This document shows, one piece after another, positions 20,338-31,003 of a DNA stretch of 64,000 nucleotides. The notes under the pieces are model-generated. The model searched no databases. It had not been told where the DNA came from and worked only from the letters and a program-made list of their open reading frames with translations. The stretch lies in NCBI GenBank assembly GCA_025769875.1, contig JAGFNK010000084.1, positions 62,001-126,000 on the forward strand. Reading direction: 5' to 3'. Source of the stretch: Russula earlei (lineage: Eukaryota; Basidiomycota; Agaricomycetes; Russulales; Russulaceae). Each line of letters begins with the position of its first letter. Position 1 is the stretch's first letter. Both the position numbers and the translations under genes were made by a program.

Positions 20338-22277
20338 CACCCACCTGTCAACTTATGTTATCGCATGATGTCATATTCAATGAGTGCACACTTCATGCTC
20401 GGACAGAGGCTACTGTCCCTTCTCCCCCAGCATTGCCCTTGGTCCTTCCAGGACCAGTGTCACTTCCTATCCCTCACTCACTTACTCCAGATGGATGTGC
20501 CCCTATTCCAGCACCTCCAGAGACACCCACTCCTATCTCCCCACATTCCCATTATGCTACTCCTCCTACCCAACCTGTTCTGCAGACTCCACCACACTGC
20601 ATCCCAACCTATCCACCAAGTGTGCCTACATCCACCACACTCAGCTCTGCATGGACCTTCCTTTGGTCCTCCCCATCCTCCCTTACCTCAGTGTCTTTGT
20701 TATAATCTACACCCTAATCCTAGATATGTTGGGGGAACTACTACTAATGCAGATCCAAACAGGCATCTATCACATATGGCCCTGTTGGCAACAGAAGTGA
20801 TTACACTCAGCCAATGAATGGAGAGCAGCATGTCAATATAAGATCAATGCACTCACTAAGAACAGTACCTGGGACCTGGTTGATCTACTGCTGGGCTGCA
20901 AAGCTGTTCAGTCTAGATGGGTATTTGCTTGTAAATCAGATGGGAGATTTTGCATGCATTTGGTCACCAAAGGGTTCACACAGATAGAAGGGATTGATTA
21001 TGATGAAACTTTCTCACCAGTTGCCAGATTTGAGTCTTTATGACAGTTGCTAGCATTGGCCATGCTAGAAGATTGGGAGATCCATCAAATGGATGTCAAG
21101 TTGGCATTCCTCAATGGCCTACTGGATGAAGAGATCTATATGGAGCAGCCACAAGGTTTCATTGCACTGCACTGCACCAGACAAAGTGTGCCATCTATGC
21201 AAGGCACTCTATGGCCTCAAGCAGGCCTCTCACATGTGGAACTTACAGTTTCACAGTGTTCTCACAGATCTATGCTTTACGTGCACACATTCCAATGCTG
21301 GAGTTTATCATTGCCAAGACATGGGGGGTTCATCTGTTATCATTTTCCTCTATGTCAATGACATCACAATCTTAGGTGACTCACTCTCACAGATCATTAG
21401 CATCAAGAGATCCTTGTCTAAGCACTATGAGATGACTGATCTAGGCAAGATTGCATCTTACCTCAGGATCTGCATTATGCATGATCATTCCACTAAATGC
21501 CAAGACATTGGTCAATCTAGGTACATCTTGGAGATTGTCAATCACTTTGGGATGATGGATTCTAATCTGGTCTGCACTCCACTACCCTCTGGCATGGAAG
21601 TTCACTTGATCAAGCACTCCAGAGAGGCAACACCTGATGAAATAAAGCAATATCAGCACATCATTGGAAGTCTTCTCTATGTGCAAATCAGTACACATCC
21701 AGACATTTCATTTGCAGTTTACCGACTTGCTCAGTTCACCTTCAATCCCTCATTGCATCATCTATGCCTCGCCAAATACATGTTATCTTATCTAAATTCT
21801 ACTTCAGATCTAATGCTATACTATGATGGCACATGTGATGATGGTTTACATGGGTACTCCGACTCTAGCCTTGGAGACAATGCAGATGATTGCAAGTCCA
21901 CTTTGGGCTACATCTTCCTCCTAGCTGGTGCAGCTACTTCCTGGTAATCATGCAAGCAGAAGACAGTCACCCAAAGTACCACACAAGCCAAGTACATGGC
22001 ACTAGCTGATGCAGCTAATCAAGCCATGTGGTATCAGAGCTTCCTCTCCAAGATCGGCTACCAGATCTCTGATCTGATTCCACTTCATGGTGATAACAAA
22101 GGTGCAGTTGATCTCGCACTCAATCCAGTCACCAGAAAACAATCAAAACATATCCCTATCAAGCATCATGCCATTCGCCAATATATTGAAGATGGACTGA
22201 TCTCACTGATCCATACATCTACAGGAGAGATGCTTGCTGATGGTCTCACTAAGCCACTTGCTCATGCATTGCTTTGA
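20338..22277 (+). pseudogene. Copia-2 reverse transcriptase and RNase H, catalytic residues lost
   Basis: Pro-rich linker (20400-20700), then RT with SRWVFACKSDGRF, KGFTQIEGIDYDETFSPV, MDVKLAFLNG and LYGLKQASHMW. The catalytic YVDD is YVND (about 21355): GTC|GAT to GTC|AAT. RNase H has the conserved TEAEY region as TTQAKYMAL (about 21985) with Glu to Lys (GCC|GAG to GCC|AAG), and later HGDNKGAVDLA and HIPIKHHAIR. Stops include TGA at 21041-21043 and a TAA at 21945-21947, and there are indels near 21180. Inactive. Confidence 0.88.
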
Positions 22278-22340
22278 ACCTTTGTTGATGGTTTAGGTCT
22301 CCTTTGATCTGATCTACTGACTGTCCTAATCATGGGGGAA

Positions 22341-22765
22341 TGTTGAGATCAGCACTGGCCTGAGCCCCAGGTGCATTGTGATGCAATCACAACTCTGATG
22401 CATTGACACATTGGATCACCCAGACTGGGCATTACCAGCTTCACCTCATATGCTGCAGCACATGTTAGAAACACTGATAGGATGATTTAGAACAATCAGT
22501 AGCTAGTTACCACTGATCCTCAGACATACTTAGTGATCCATGATGGTAGTTAGCCGTACTGCACTTAGTGGCAGTCTCAGGTACTTAAGAACACCACAAA
22601 GCACATAGATCACTTCAGTTTTGTATCAACCAAACTGAAGTGAGTACTTACTGTATGATATCTTATCACTCTGTACTGATAACATGTTGTAGCTATTGTC
22701 TGATAGGTACATATTCAATATCAGTCTTGTATCAACCAAACTGAACTATTGTCTGATAGATCTTA
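22341..22765 (+). repeat. LTR family F, Copia-2 3' LTR (truncated)
   Basis: Starts TGTTGAGATCAGCACTGG directly after the PPT. A long inverted repeat, CACTTCAGTTT/AAACTGAAGTG, lies about 22610-22645. It matches 50373-50852 but loses its end where it meets Gypsy-4 gag. Confidence 0.78.
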
Positions 22766-22769
22766 AGGA

Positions 22770-23575
22770 TCTAATTGCCTTACTGCACCACTTTACATCA
22801 AGGTGTCCTTGAAGGGAGCAGTGAAAACATCTCCATTCTTCATGGTGTTTCTGTTTTTTGGCTTCAGTGGTAGCCTTGTGTGTGACACTGGCACTAGTGT
22901 CCATCATGTTCAGATCACATGGTGGAAGGCAGGGGCATGCTGGTGCAGCATTGCTTTGATTGTTCCCATGGTTGGCCCAGCTCAAGTTTGCAAGTTGATT
23001 CCAGGGTTGATTGTTCTGGAACTGATTTTGATTGTGTCCACATGTGCTTGAAGGATCGGAGAGGATCACACATTTGCACATCCAGACTTGATGATGTTTC
23101 TGTGCTGCAGCAATCCAGTCTTGGAATGAAGTTGGGTCTTTGAGGTTGAGACAGGACTTGACTAAGCTCCTGGGAAGGCCCCATATGAAGAGACACATCA
23201 CTGTTGGTTTGTCAATGTTGAGTCTGGCACACCTCACCAATAGTTGGAATTCTTAGATGTAATTGTCGAGGAGGCCATCTTTCACCTTCAGTTCCTTGAG
23301 TTGATCTTGGGCTTTCTCACATTCCATGTAGTCAGTAAATATGCAATGAAACTGTTGTTGCATAGCTTCCCATGTGGTGAGTCCAAGTGGAATGTTGGTC
23401 AGGTCATCTTGAACATCTTTGAGCCATTTGTCCATCAATCCGAGCCATCCTTCAACTTTTGTCCTTTCAAAAGTGAGAGGAAATAAGCACATTTCCTGAT
23501 GGGATCTCTGGCAATCTTACTGTCATGATTCATGGACATAAACCTCTTGAACACAACTAGGAAAGCGTGGGTGCA
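22770..23575 (-). pseudogene. Gypsy-4 Gag, C-terminal half
   Basis: Corresponds to Gypsy-2 gag: FTDYMECEKAQDQLKELKV (about 23330), SARLNIDKPTVM..LFIWGLPRSLV (about 23180) and the knuckle CFHCSLQGHL, whose last Cys is lost. Frames shift near 23240 and 23470. The coding then jumps across LTR C to 26886. Confidence 0.85.
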
Positions 23576-24160
23576 TGTTACAACATTTTCCTTTTACATT
23601 TACTTCTTACCTTTGCCATGGACTGCTTCCTTCATACGTCCCTTTACATACTGGTCTCATGATCTCCTACATCTTGTGATCCTTTCTGTATTATCATGTG
23701 ATCCATACACGTCCAGGTAACACTGGATTGTTGTTACTTTCCCCTTGTTTGGTTCTCTTTCCTTTTATACTTACTTTACAGTTTTGACTGTGCAATGCTG
23801 CGCACTTACTGTGCAGCACAGTCACTTGGTTCCAACTTGTTTGTGGCCTCATTTCTATGACTCCTACTTATTATGACTCCTACTATACTAGTAGCACAGT
23901 CAAAGCGCAGCTACTGCTGTGCTTCTCCTGTATATATAAGCTCAGTACTTTGTGACCAAAGCCCTAAGCTTGGTCTCTTGTAGAATCCAACCTACTCTTG
24001 TCCAAACATATTCACCTGCAACCCACACAACTCCTAATCCTCAAACCACATCCACCTCTCCATTTCATCAACTCTTCACACACACACCATCTACCATCTA
24101 CTCTTCACCTCTCCCTTCCTCCCCTAAGAGTCTCTCTTCACTCTACTGAGAAGAGCTCTC

Positions 24161-25122
24161 TGTCATGAACCATTCTCCGGAGAGGGCCCTTGAAGGACCC
24201 TTCCTTATAGGAGGAAACCCAGCCTCTATGGTGTCACCCTGTTCACATGAACGAAAGGGGTGAGTAGAGGTGTCCACAATATTGCGCGCGCATTGTTGTG
24301 CGAGCGATTCTCGGCACAATCGACATACAGCAAGCCCCACTTAAAAGCAACCCTTCTAGCAACAAAGGACAGTATTAGGACCTTCCTAAGGACCCTTTGG
24401 AACGACTCTAGGAACTCTACAATAGGCACTAACCTAGTATCAAAGGCCCTACAACGCGTTATTAGACCAACTCTAATAACTATAGAACGAACTATAAGGC
24501 AATACTAAGGACCTTAATAGAAGTATTAGGGTCGACTCTAAGGACCCTAATAGAACTATATAAGGGCCTTATAAGATAACACTACTTCCTAACCAAATTA
24601 CAAGTCCTCAAATGACCGGCCCTAAACTAACTAACAGAAAATGAATCAGGTGCTTGCACGTGCACTAAAGCAGTGAACATGTGGATGATGAAAGCTCTTA
24701 CTCATCAAGAGAAGCCTTCTTACTCAGCAGCTTACTGAGCATGACTGAGCATGCTCCGTAAGCGCACTTCGACTTCTTACTCATCACTCTATTGTGCTTG
24801 ATAACAAGGTTATGACTTGTTCCCTATTTAGCAGTTCTCTTGTAGTATATAAGCGCTCAATAAAGTAGCGGACAGTCCTCAGACTGTCCATTTGTTTACG
24901 GCACTCTCTATCCCTGGGATACTCCTTTAAGGACCATCCCCTTGTGACTATCCTGGCCTCTTCCCTGCGTGACTGTTCTACTCTCACAGTAACAGTACCT
25001 CTCTGGTATCTGTTACTACTCTGGACTCTACTCTTTGCCCACGCGGTCTTGGACGTCTATCGACTTGTCTTCAAGCTTATCCCTCGCTCTTGAACTGGAT
25101 AGTTCAACAGTGAGTCTTGACA
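24161..25122 (+). repeat. Solo LTR family B (962 bp), TSD CTCTC
   Basis: TGTCATGAACC...GAGTCTTGACA, flanked by CTCTC at 24156-24160 and 25123-25127, inside LTR C. Retains most CpGs. TATATAAGC is followed by a GGACAGTC/GACTGTCC hairpin (about 24870-24890). Confidence 0.96.
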
Positions 25123-25167
25123 CTCTCCTCCTTCCAGACATACCTTTCTCTCTCTGCATGTTCAAGG

Positions 25168-26626
25168 TGTCACAAGTACCAGTACCTCGGACCGGACCGG
25201 CAACCGGACAAGCCTACCTGGACAAGCCTCGCATTTCCCATGACCTTTTCTGACTCATCTGCCTCGCATGTACCACCACCTTCCGGCATGTTCCAGCTCA
25301 ATCGTCTCGTTGTTACCACATGTTTACCATTTGATATCGAATAGTATCCGTCTATATTGTCATGAACCATTCTCCGGAGAGGGCCCTTGAAGGACCCTTC
25401 CTTATAGGAGGAAACCCAGCCTCTATGGTGTCACCCTGTTCACACGAGCAAAAGGGGTGAGTAGAGGTGTCCACAATATCGCGCGCGCATTGTTGCGCGA
25501 GCGATTCTCGGCACAATTGACATACAGCAAGCCCCACTTAAAGGCAACCCTTCTAGTAACAAAAGACAGCATTAGGGCCTTCCTAAAGACCCTTTGGAAC
25601 GACCCTAGGAACTCTACAATAGGTACTAACCTGGTATCAAAGGCCCTACAACGCGTTATTAGACCAACTCTAATAACTATAGAACGAACTATAAGGCAAC
25701 ACTAAGGACCTTAATAGAAGTATTAGGGTCGACTCTAAGGACCCTAATAGAACTATATAAGGGCCTTATAAGATAACACTATTCCCTAAACCAAGCTACA
25801 AGTCCTCAAATGACCGGCCCTAAACTAACTAACAGGAAATGAATCAGGTGCTTACACGTGCACTAAAGCAGTGAACACGTGGACAATGGAAGTTCTTACT
25901 CATCAAGAGAAGCTTCTTACTCAGCAGCTTACTGAGCATGACTGAGCATGCTCAGTAAGCGTCCTCTGACTTCTTACTCATCACTCTATGGTGCTTGATA
26001 ACAAGGTTATGACTTGTTCCCTATTTAGCAGTTCTCTTGTAGTATATAAGCGCTCAATAAAGTAGCGGACAGTCCTCAGACTGTCCATTTGTTTACGGCA
26101 CTCTCTATCCCTGGGATACTCCTTTAAGGACCATCCCCTTGTGACTATCCTGGCCTCTTCCCTGCGTGACTGCTCTACTCTCACAGTAACAATACCTCTC
26201 TGGTATTTGTTACTACTCTGGACTCTACTCCTTGCCCACGCGGTCTTGGACGTCTATCGACTTGTCTTCGAGCTTATCCCTCGCTCTTGAACTGGATAGT
26301 TCAACAGTGAGTCTTGACATATATAAACCTGTCAAGTAGAAGAGAACAAGCCCTAAGCTTGTTCTCTTGTGAATATCACTGGATTCTAGCTTCTGACTGT
26401 AGGCTTGCAGGAAATCAAGCAATCATCCTAGAAACTCTTCCATCTCTCTGAGTCCTTGAACGCAAAGACTTATTCACTATAATTCCTCTCCGCGGTACAC
26501 ACTAGCCTTTGCTGTGTCATCACCGAGATCCCCGACTTCCGCGAGAACTTGTCGTCTCGCCCAACTCAGTGCACACGTCTCATGCATGAACTGATTTGTC
26601 AGCGACACCGCCCCCAGTCAGTGACA
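25168..26626 (+). repeat. Solo LTR family A with nested LTR B, TSD CAAGG
   Basis: TGTCACAAGTACC...CAGTGACA, flanked by CAAGG at 25163-25167 and 26627-26631, inside LTR C. Removing the nested B and its TSD leaves exactly 492 bp. Confidence 0.95.
25358..26319 (+). repeat. Solo LTR family B (962 bp), TSD TATAT in LTR-A TATA box
   Basis: TGTCATGAACC...GTCTTGACA, flanked by TATAT at 25353-25357 and 26320-26324. The right-hand TSD is the TATA box of the LTR A (TATATAAACC). This is the fourth nesting level (Gypsy-4, C, A, B). Confidence 0.96.
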
Positions 26627-26885
26627 CAAGGTCTATGACGGACTTGAATGCATATAGCTAGTGGAACCAGCCCTAGTCTATCCCATTATAAACTTACCCT
26701 AGCTTCTCAATGGACCGAGTCATACTAGGAAGGGTCTATTGGCCATAACCTGTTTAGCATAAAACACTTTGACTGCTGCAGGGATCCTTATTCTTTACAA
26801 TGGGAACCAGCCCATTCACCAGAACACACTTCTACTATCAACTCGATTTCAGGCTTGAGAACTGACATGGCTCGTTACCGTGACA

Positions 26886-27462
26886 GTGCGTGCACAATCA
26901 CTGTTGAAAAAGTCTGGAGGGATTCCTTCAAGTTTCCCATTGTTGGAACCTCATGCATTGCAATTGCAGTTGATGTGGGTGTCATAATTGTTGGGGTTGG
27001 GGTCTGGACTTGGGGGGCATCTTCCACATCCTCCAAATCCTTGAAAAAGGGAGGCACATGGAGGCATCTGTGCTGTGCCAGACAATGTGGGTTGTGGTTG
27101 GTTTGGTTCTGGGTTGGTGGCAGTGATGAAAATATTTGTCATCATTGTTGGTTTGAGCTCCATTGGAGCATCAGTGTGTGGTGCAGGTCCAGGTATCACA
27201 GTGCGGCTCAGGGCTCTCAAGCTTGGGAGGGGTTCTCCTGAGTTAATCAGCTGTGTAAGATTGATTCCTCTAAGAGGACTTTGTGCAAGTCCAATAGCTG
27301 GGTGAGCGACATGCATCACTTCCCAGGTGTTTCCATGTCTGGCAATTTTGAACCATAGACTGTAGATGTGGCTTAGGGCTAATTTAGTGTTCCTCCAGGT
27401 GGCATAGTACCCAGTCCAGGGTATGCCATCAGTGCCTACTGTGAAGAAATCAAGGCCATCAT
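26886..27462 (-). pseudogene. Gypsy-4 Gag, middle part
   Basis: Encodes the DGLDFFTVGTDGIPWTGYYATW region, then IYSLWFKIARHGNTWEV and a Pro-rich linker with PPSPDPNPN. It matches the Gypsy-2 gag region 11360-11900. LTR C lies on one side and B' on the other. Confidence 0.85.
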
Positions 27463-28094
27463 TGTCAAGATTCACTGTTGAACAATCCAGTTCAAGAGCG
27501 AGGGGAAAGCTTGAAGATGAGTCAATAGATGTCTAGGATGGTGTGGGCAAGGAGGAGAGTCCAGAGCAGTACCAAGTACCAGAGGGGTACAGTTACTGGT
27601 AAGATAGAGAAGTTATGCAGAGAAGGAGCCAGTGTGACACAAGAGGATGGTCCTAAATGAGTATCCCAGAGAAGAGAGTGCTGCAAAACAAATGGACAGT
27701 CTGGAGACTGTCCGGTACTTTATTGAGCACTTATATACTACAAGAGAGCTACCAAATAAGGAACAAGTTGTAACCTTGTTATCAAGCACAATAACCAGAT
27801 GAATAAGACACCTGGGGGTGCTTGGTAAGCATGCTCAGTCATTCTTAGTCACCTGCTGAGTAAGGAGGCCTTCAGTGATGAGTAATGGTCCTTGGAGTCC
27901 ATGTGATCATTGTGTAGAGCTCATGGGAACTACATGGTTTATTTGCTGTTCTCTATGCTTAATATAGTCAGTAAACCTTGTTGCTTCTTCTTTGGAGGCC
28001 AAGGCATGTGAATTTCTGTTTTGGGAGTCTCCAGGTCAAGTTTTCATTTTGTGTGTTGAGTGGTTATAAGTATTGAACCACTTTACTGTAGTAA

Positions 28095-28175
28095 AGACTG
28101 TGTAGCTCAGTGGCCATGAGCACTTGGTCCAGTTGGTTGGAGGTCCTGGGTTCAATCCTGGCAGTGGGCTATCTT
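28095..28175 (+). other. tRNA-like module with pol III A and B boxes
   Basis: TAGCTCAGTGG (28103-28113) fits the A box and GGTTCAATCC (28149-28158) fits the B box, 35 bp apart. A GCTC/GAGC D-stem is possible, but acceptor and T stems do not pair. It looks like a SINE head or decayed tRNA, not a working tRNA gene. Confidence 0.45.
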
Positions 28176-28181
28176 ACAAGG

Positions 28182-30110
28182 TGTCAAGACTCACTGTGTC
28201 AAGACTCACTGTTGAACTATCCAGTTCAAGAGCAAGGGATAAGCTCGAAGATGAGTCGATAGACATCCAAGACTGTGTGGGCAAGGAGTAGAGTCCAGAG
28301 TAGTAACAAATACCAGAGAGGTATTGTTACTGTGAGAGTAGAGCAGTCACGCAGGGAAGAGGCCAGGATAGTCACAAGGGGATGGTCCTTAAAGGAGTAT
28401 CCCAGGGATGGAGAGTGCCGTAAACAAATGGACAGTCTGAGGACTGTCCGCTACTTTATTGAGCGCTTATATACTACAAGAGAACTGCTAAATAGGGAAC
28501 AAGTCATAACCTTGTTATCAAGCACAATAGAGTGATGAGTAAAAAGTTGGAGGACGCTTACTGAGCATGCTCAGTCATGCTCAGTAAGCTGCTGAGTAAG
28601 AAGCTTCTCTTGATGAGTAAGAGCTTCCATTGTCCACGTGTTCACTGCTTTAGTGCACGTGCAAGCATCTGATTCATTTCCTGTTAGTTAGTTTAGGGCC
28701 GGTCATTTGAGGACTTGTAGTTTGGTTAGGGAATAGTGTTATCTTATAAGGCCCTTATATAGTTCTATTAGGGTCCTTAGAGTCGACCCTAATACTTCTA
28801 TTAAGGTCCTTAGTGTTGCCTTATAGTTCGTTCTATAGTTATTAGAGTTGATCTAATAACGCGTTGTAGGGCCTTTGATACTAGGTTAGTACCTATTGTA
28901 GAGTTCCTAGGGTCGTTCCAAAGGGTCTTTAGGAAGGCCCTAATACTGTCTTTTGTTGCTAGAAGGGTTGCCTTTAAGTGGGGCTTGCTTTATGTCAATT
29001 GTGCCGAGAATCACTCACGCAACAATGCGCGCGCGATATTGTGGACACCTCTACTCACCCATTTTGCTCGTGTGAACAGGGTGACACCATAGAGGCTGGG
29101 TTTCCTCCTATAAGGAAGGGTCCTTCAAGGGCCCTCTCCGGGGAATGGTTCATGACACACTGTTGAACTATCCAGTTCAAGAGCGAGGGATAAGCTTGAA
29201 GACGAGTCGATAGACATCCAAGACCGTGTGGGCAAGGAGTAGAGTCCAGAGTAGTAACAAATACCAGAGAGGTACTGTTACTGTGAGAGTAGAGCAATCA
29301 CGCAGGGAAGAGGCCAGGATAGTCACAAGGGGACGGTCCTTAAAGGAGTATCCCAGGGATGGAGAGTGCCGTAAACAAATGGACAGTCTGAGGACTGTCC
29401 GCTACTTTATTGAGCGCTTATATACTACAAGAGAACTGCTAAATAGGGAACAAGTCATAACCTTGTTATCAAGCACAGTAGAGTGATGAGTAAGAAGTCG
29501 GAGGACACTTACTGAGCATGCTCAGTCATGCTCAGTAAGCTGCTGAGTAAGAAGGCTTCTCTTGATAAGTAAGAGCCTCCATTGTCCATGTGTTCACTGC
29601 TTTAGTGCACTGTGTGAGCACCTGATTCATTTCCTGTTAGTTAGTTTAGGGCCGGTCATTTGAGGACTTGTAGTTTGGTTAGGGAATAGTGTTAACTTAT
29701 AAGGCCCTTATATAGTTCTATTAGGGTCCCTAGAGTCGACCCTAATAGTTCTATTAAGGTCCTTAGTATTGCCTTATAGTTCGTTCTATAGTTATTAGAG
29801 TTGGTCTAATAACGCGTTGTAGGGCCTTTGATACTAGGTTAGTGCCTATTGTAGAACTCCTAGGGTCTTTCCAAAGGGTCCTTAGAAAGGCCCTAATACT
29901 GTCTTTTGTTGCTAGAAGGGTTGTCTTTAAGTGAGGCTTGCTGTATGTTGATTGTGCCGAGAATCGCTCGCGCAACAATGCGTGCGCGATATTGTGGACA
30001 CCTCTACTCACCCCTTTTGCTCGTGTGAACAGGGTGACACCATAGAGGCTGGGTTTCCTCCTATAAGGAAGGGTCCTTCAAGGGCCCTCTCCGGAGAATG
30101 GTTCATGACA
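28182..30110 (-). repeat. Head-to-tail LTR B dimer, TSD CAAGG
   Basis: Two family B LTRs abut without internal sequence: 28197-29157 and 29158-30110. CAAGG flanks the pair (28177-28181 and 30111-30115). The second copy lacks its first 10 bp, and a 15-bp duplicate of the terminus (28182-28196) precedes the first. Confidence 0.92.
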
Positions 30111-30186
30111 CAAGGTGACTTGGAGCTGAACTTGGCGCTGTTGTCTTGTAAGTGTATAATGCTTGTTGTTTAGTCCCCTTTCAACA

Positions 30187-30242
30187 GAAGTCTGTAGCTG
30201 GCTTCTGTATCAAGGGTCTTGGGTTCAATCCTCTGTAATGGA
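30187..30242 (+). other. Second tRNA-like module with B box
   Basis: TAGCTGGCTTC (30195-30205) is a weak A box and GGTTCAATCC (30222-30231) a good B box. With the dimer removed it lies about 70 bp after the first module, as in a dimeric SINE. Confidence 0.35.
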
Positions 30243-30290
30243 CTATGAAGTCCCAATAATAGAATGGACTCTTTGAGAGCATTTATGACA

Positions 30291-30431
30291 ATTATTGAAT
30301 GTGGTCATACTAGGAACATTTTTCTCTTGGTCTGGAAGCAGTTCAAAGGGGCATTTGAGGGCTGCCAAAGCTTCTACTGTTGGTTTGTTTAGTCCCTTGT
30401 ACTTCCAGTCTTGAACTGTAGTCATGTTCAA
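30291..30431 (-). pseudogene. Gypsy-4 Gag N-terminus
   Basis: Starts MNMTTVQDWKYKG and continues ALAALKCPFELLPDQEKN to PSMTTF, where B' is inserted. It is the same N-terminal domain as Gypsy-2 and Gypsy-3. Confidence 0.85.
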
Positions 30432-30501
30432 GGGAAATTGATATATTTATGTGAGTGCATGGTTTGGGGTCGAGGGTTCAGAAAGGGGAGGCTTGTTCTA
30501 A

Positions 30502-31003
30502 TGTCACCAACTGGGGGCGGTGTCACTGACAAATCTGTTCATGTGTGAGACAAGTGCAGTGAGCTGAGCAAGATGATAAGTCCTCACAAAGGTTGAGGAT
30601 CTTGGAGACAACACAGTGAAGGCTAGTGTGTTCTGTGGAGAGGAAACTCAATAGGATTGTCTTCATGTCCAGAAGACAAGACTATTTGAGAGGTTTCAGA
30701 TGAGGAGCTGGGGAGCTCAAAGACAGGTCATTCAAGAGGCATTATCCAGTATATTCACTGGAGAACAAGCATAAGGCTAGTTCTCTTTGATGGGACAGTT
30801 TATATACATTGAGATACTATATCAAATAGTATCCTGCAGGTAACAATGAGTCAATCATGAGGCAATTGGGGGTAGGACATGAGGGCAAGTCATTGTAAAC
30901 ATGAGTTGAGTCAAATGAGTCATAAAGCATGAGTCAATCATGAGGTATGTCTGGGTTGGCTATCCCAGTTGCCAGTCCAGTCTGAAGTACTGGTTCTGTG
31001 ACA
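30502..31003 (-). repeat. Gypsy-4 5' LTR (family A, 502 bp)
   Basis: TGTCACCAACTGGGGGC...GGTTCTGTGACA. The primer site AGAACAAGCCT (30489-30499, minus) pairs 10/11 with this LTR's start segment (30762-30772). It is inserted in the gag tail of family E copy 2. Confidence 0.9.

Larger units (their letters stand above)
17494..22340 (+). mobile_element. Copia-2, Ty1/copia element, 5' end missing
   Basis: Protease, GAG-pre-integrase, integrase, RT and RNase H follow in copia order on the plus strand, then a PPT (GGGGGAA, 22334-22340) and the family F LTR. Two solo LTRs (17853-18466 and 19378-20332) interrupt it. Gag and the 5' LTR are absent; the LTR of Gypsy-3 abuts at 17493. Confidence 0.9.
23576..26885 (+). 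repeat. Solo LTR family C with two nested LTRs, TSD GTGC(A/G)
   Basis: TGTTACAAC...CCGTGACA, flanked by GTGCA (23571-23575) and GTGCG (26886-26890). The one difference is CG to CA. Subtracting LTR B (24161-25122) and LTR A (25168-26626) with their TSDs leaves 879 bp, against 883 bp for the clean copy at 53857. TATATATAAG is at about 23930, with a GACCAAAGC...GCTTGGTC hairpin after it. Confidence 0.93.
27463..30290 (-). repeat. Diverged LTR B-like insertion (B') with nested LTR dimer
   Basis: Begins TGTCAAGATTCACTG and ends TTTATGACA, flanked by ATCAT (27458-27462) and ATTAT (30291-30295). The first ~450 bp resemble LTR B. The rest is different and holds two tRNA-like modules. Without the nested dimer it is 894 bp. 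It interrupts Gypsy-4 gag between PSMTTF and DGLDFF. Confidence 0.75.
22770..31003 (-). mobile_element. Gypsy-4, 5' half (LTR and gag), heavily nested
   Basis: Minus-strand element consisting of 5' LTR A (30502-31003), primer site (30489-30499), and gag in three pieces: 30291-30431, 26886-27462 and 22770-23575. The gaps are nested insertions with TSDs at both edges. Everything downstream of gag is lost at the junction with LTR F. Confidence 0.9.
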
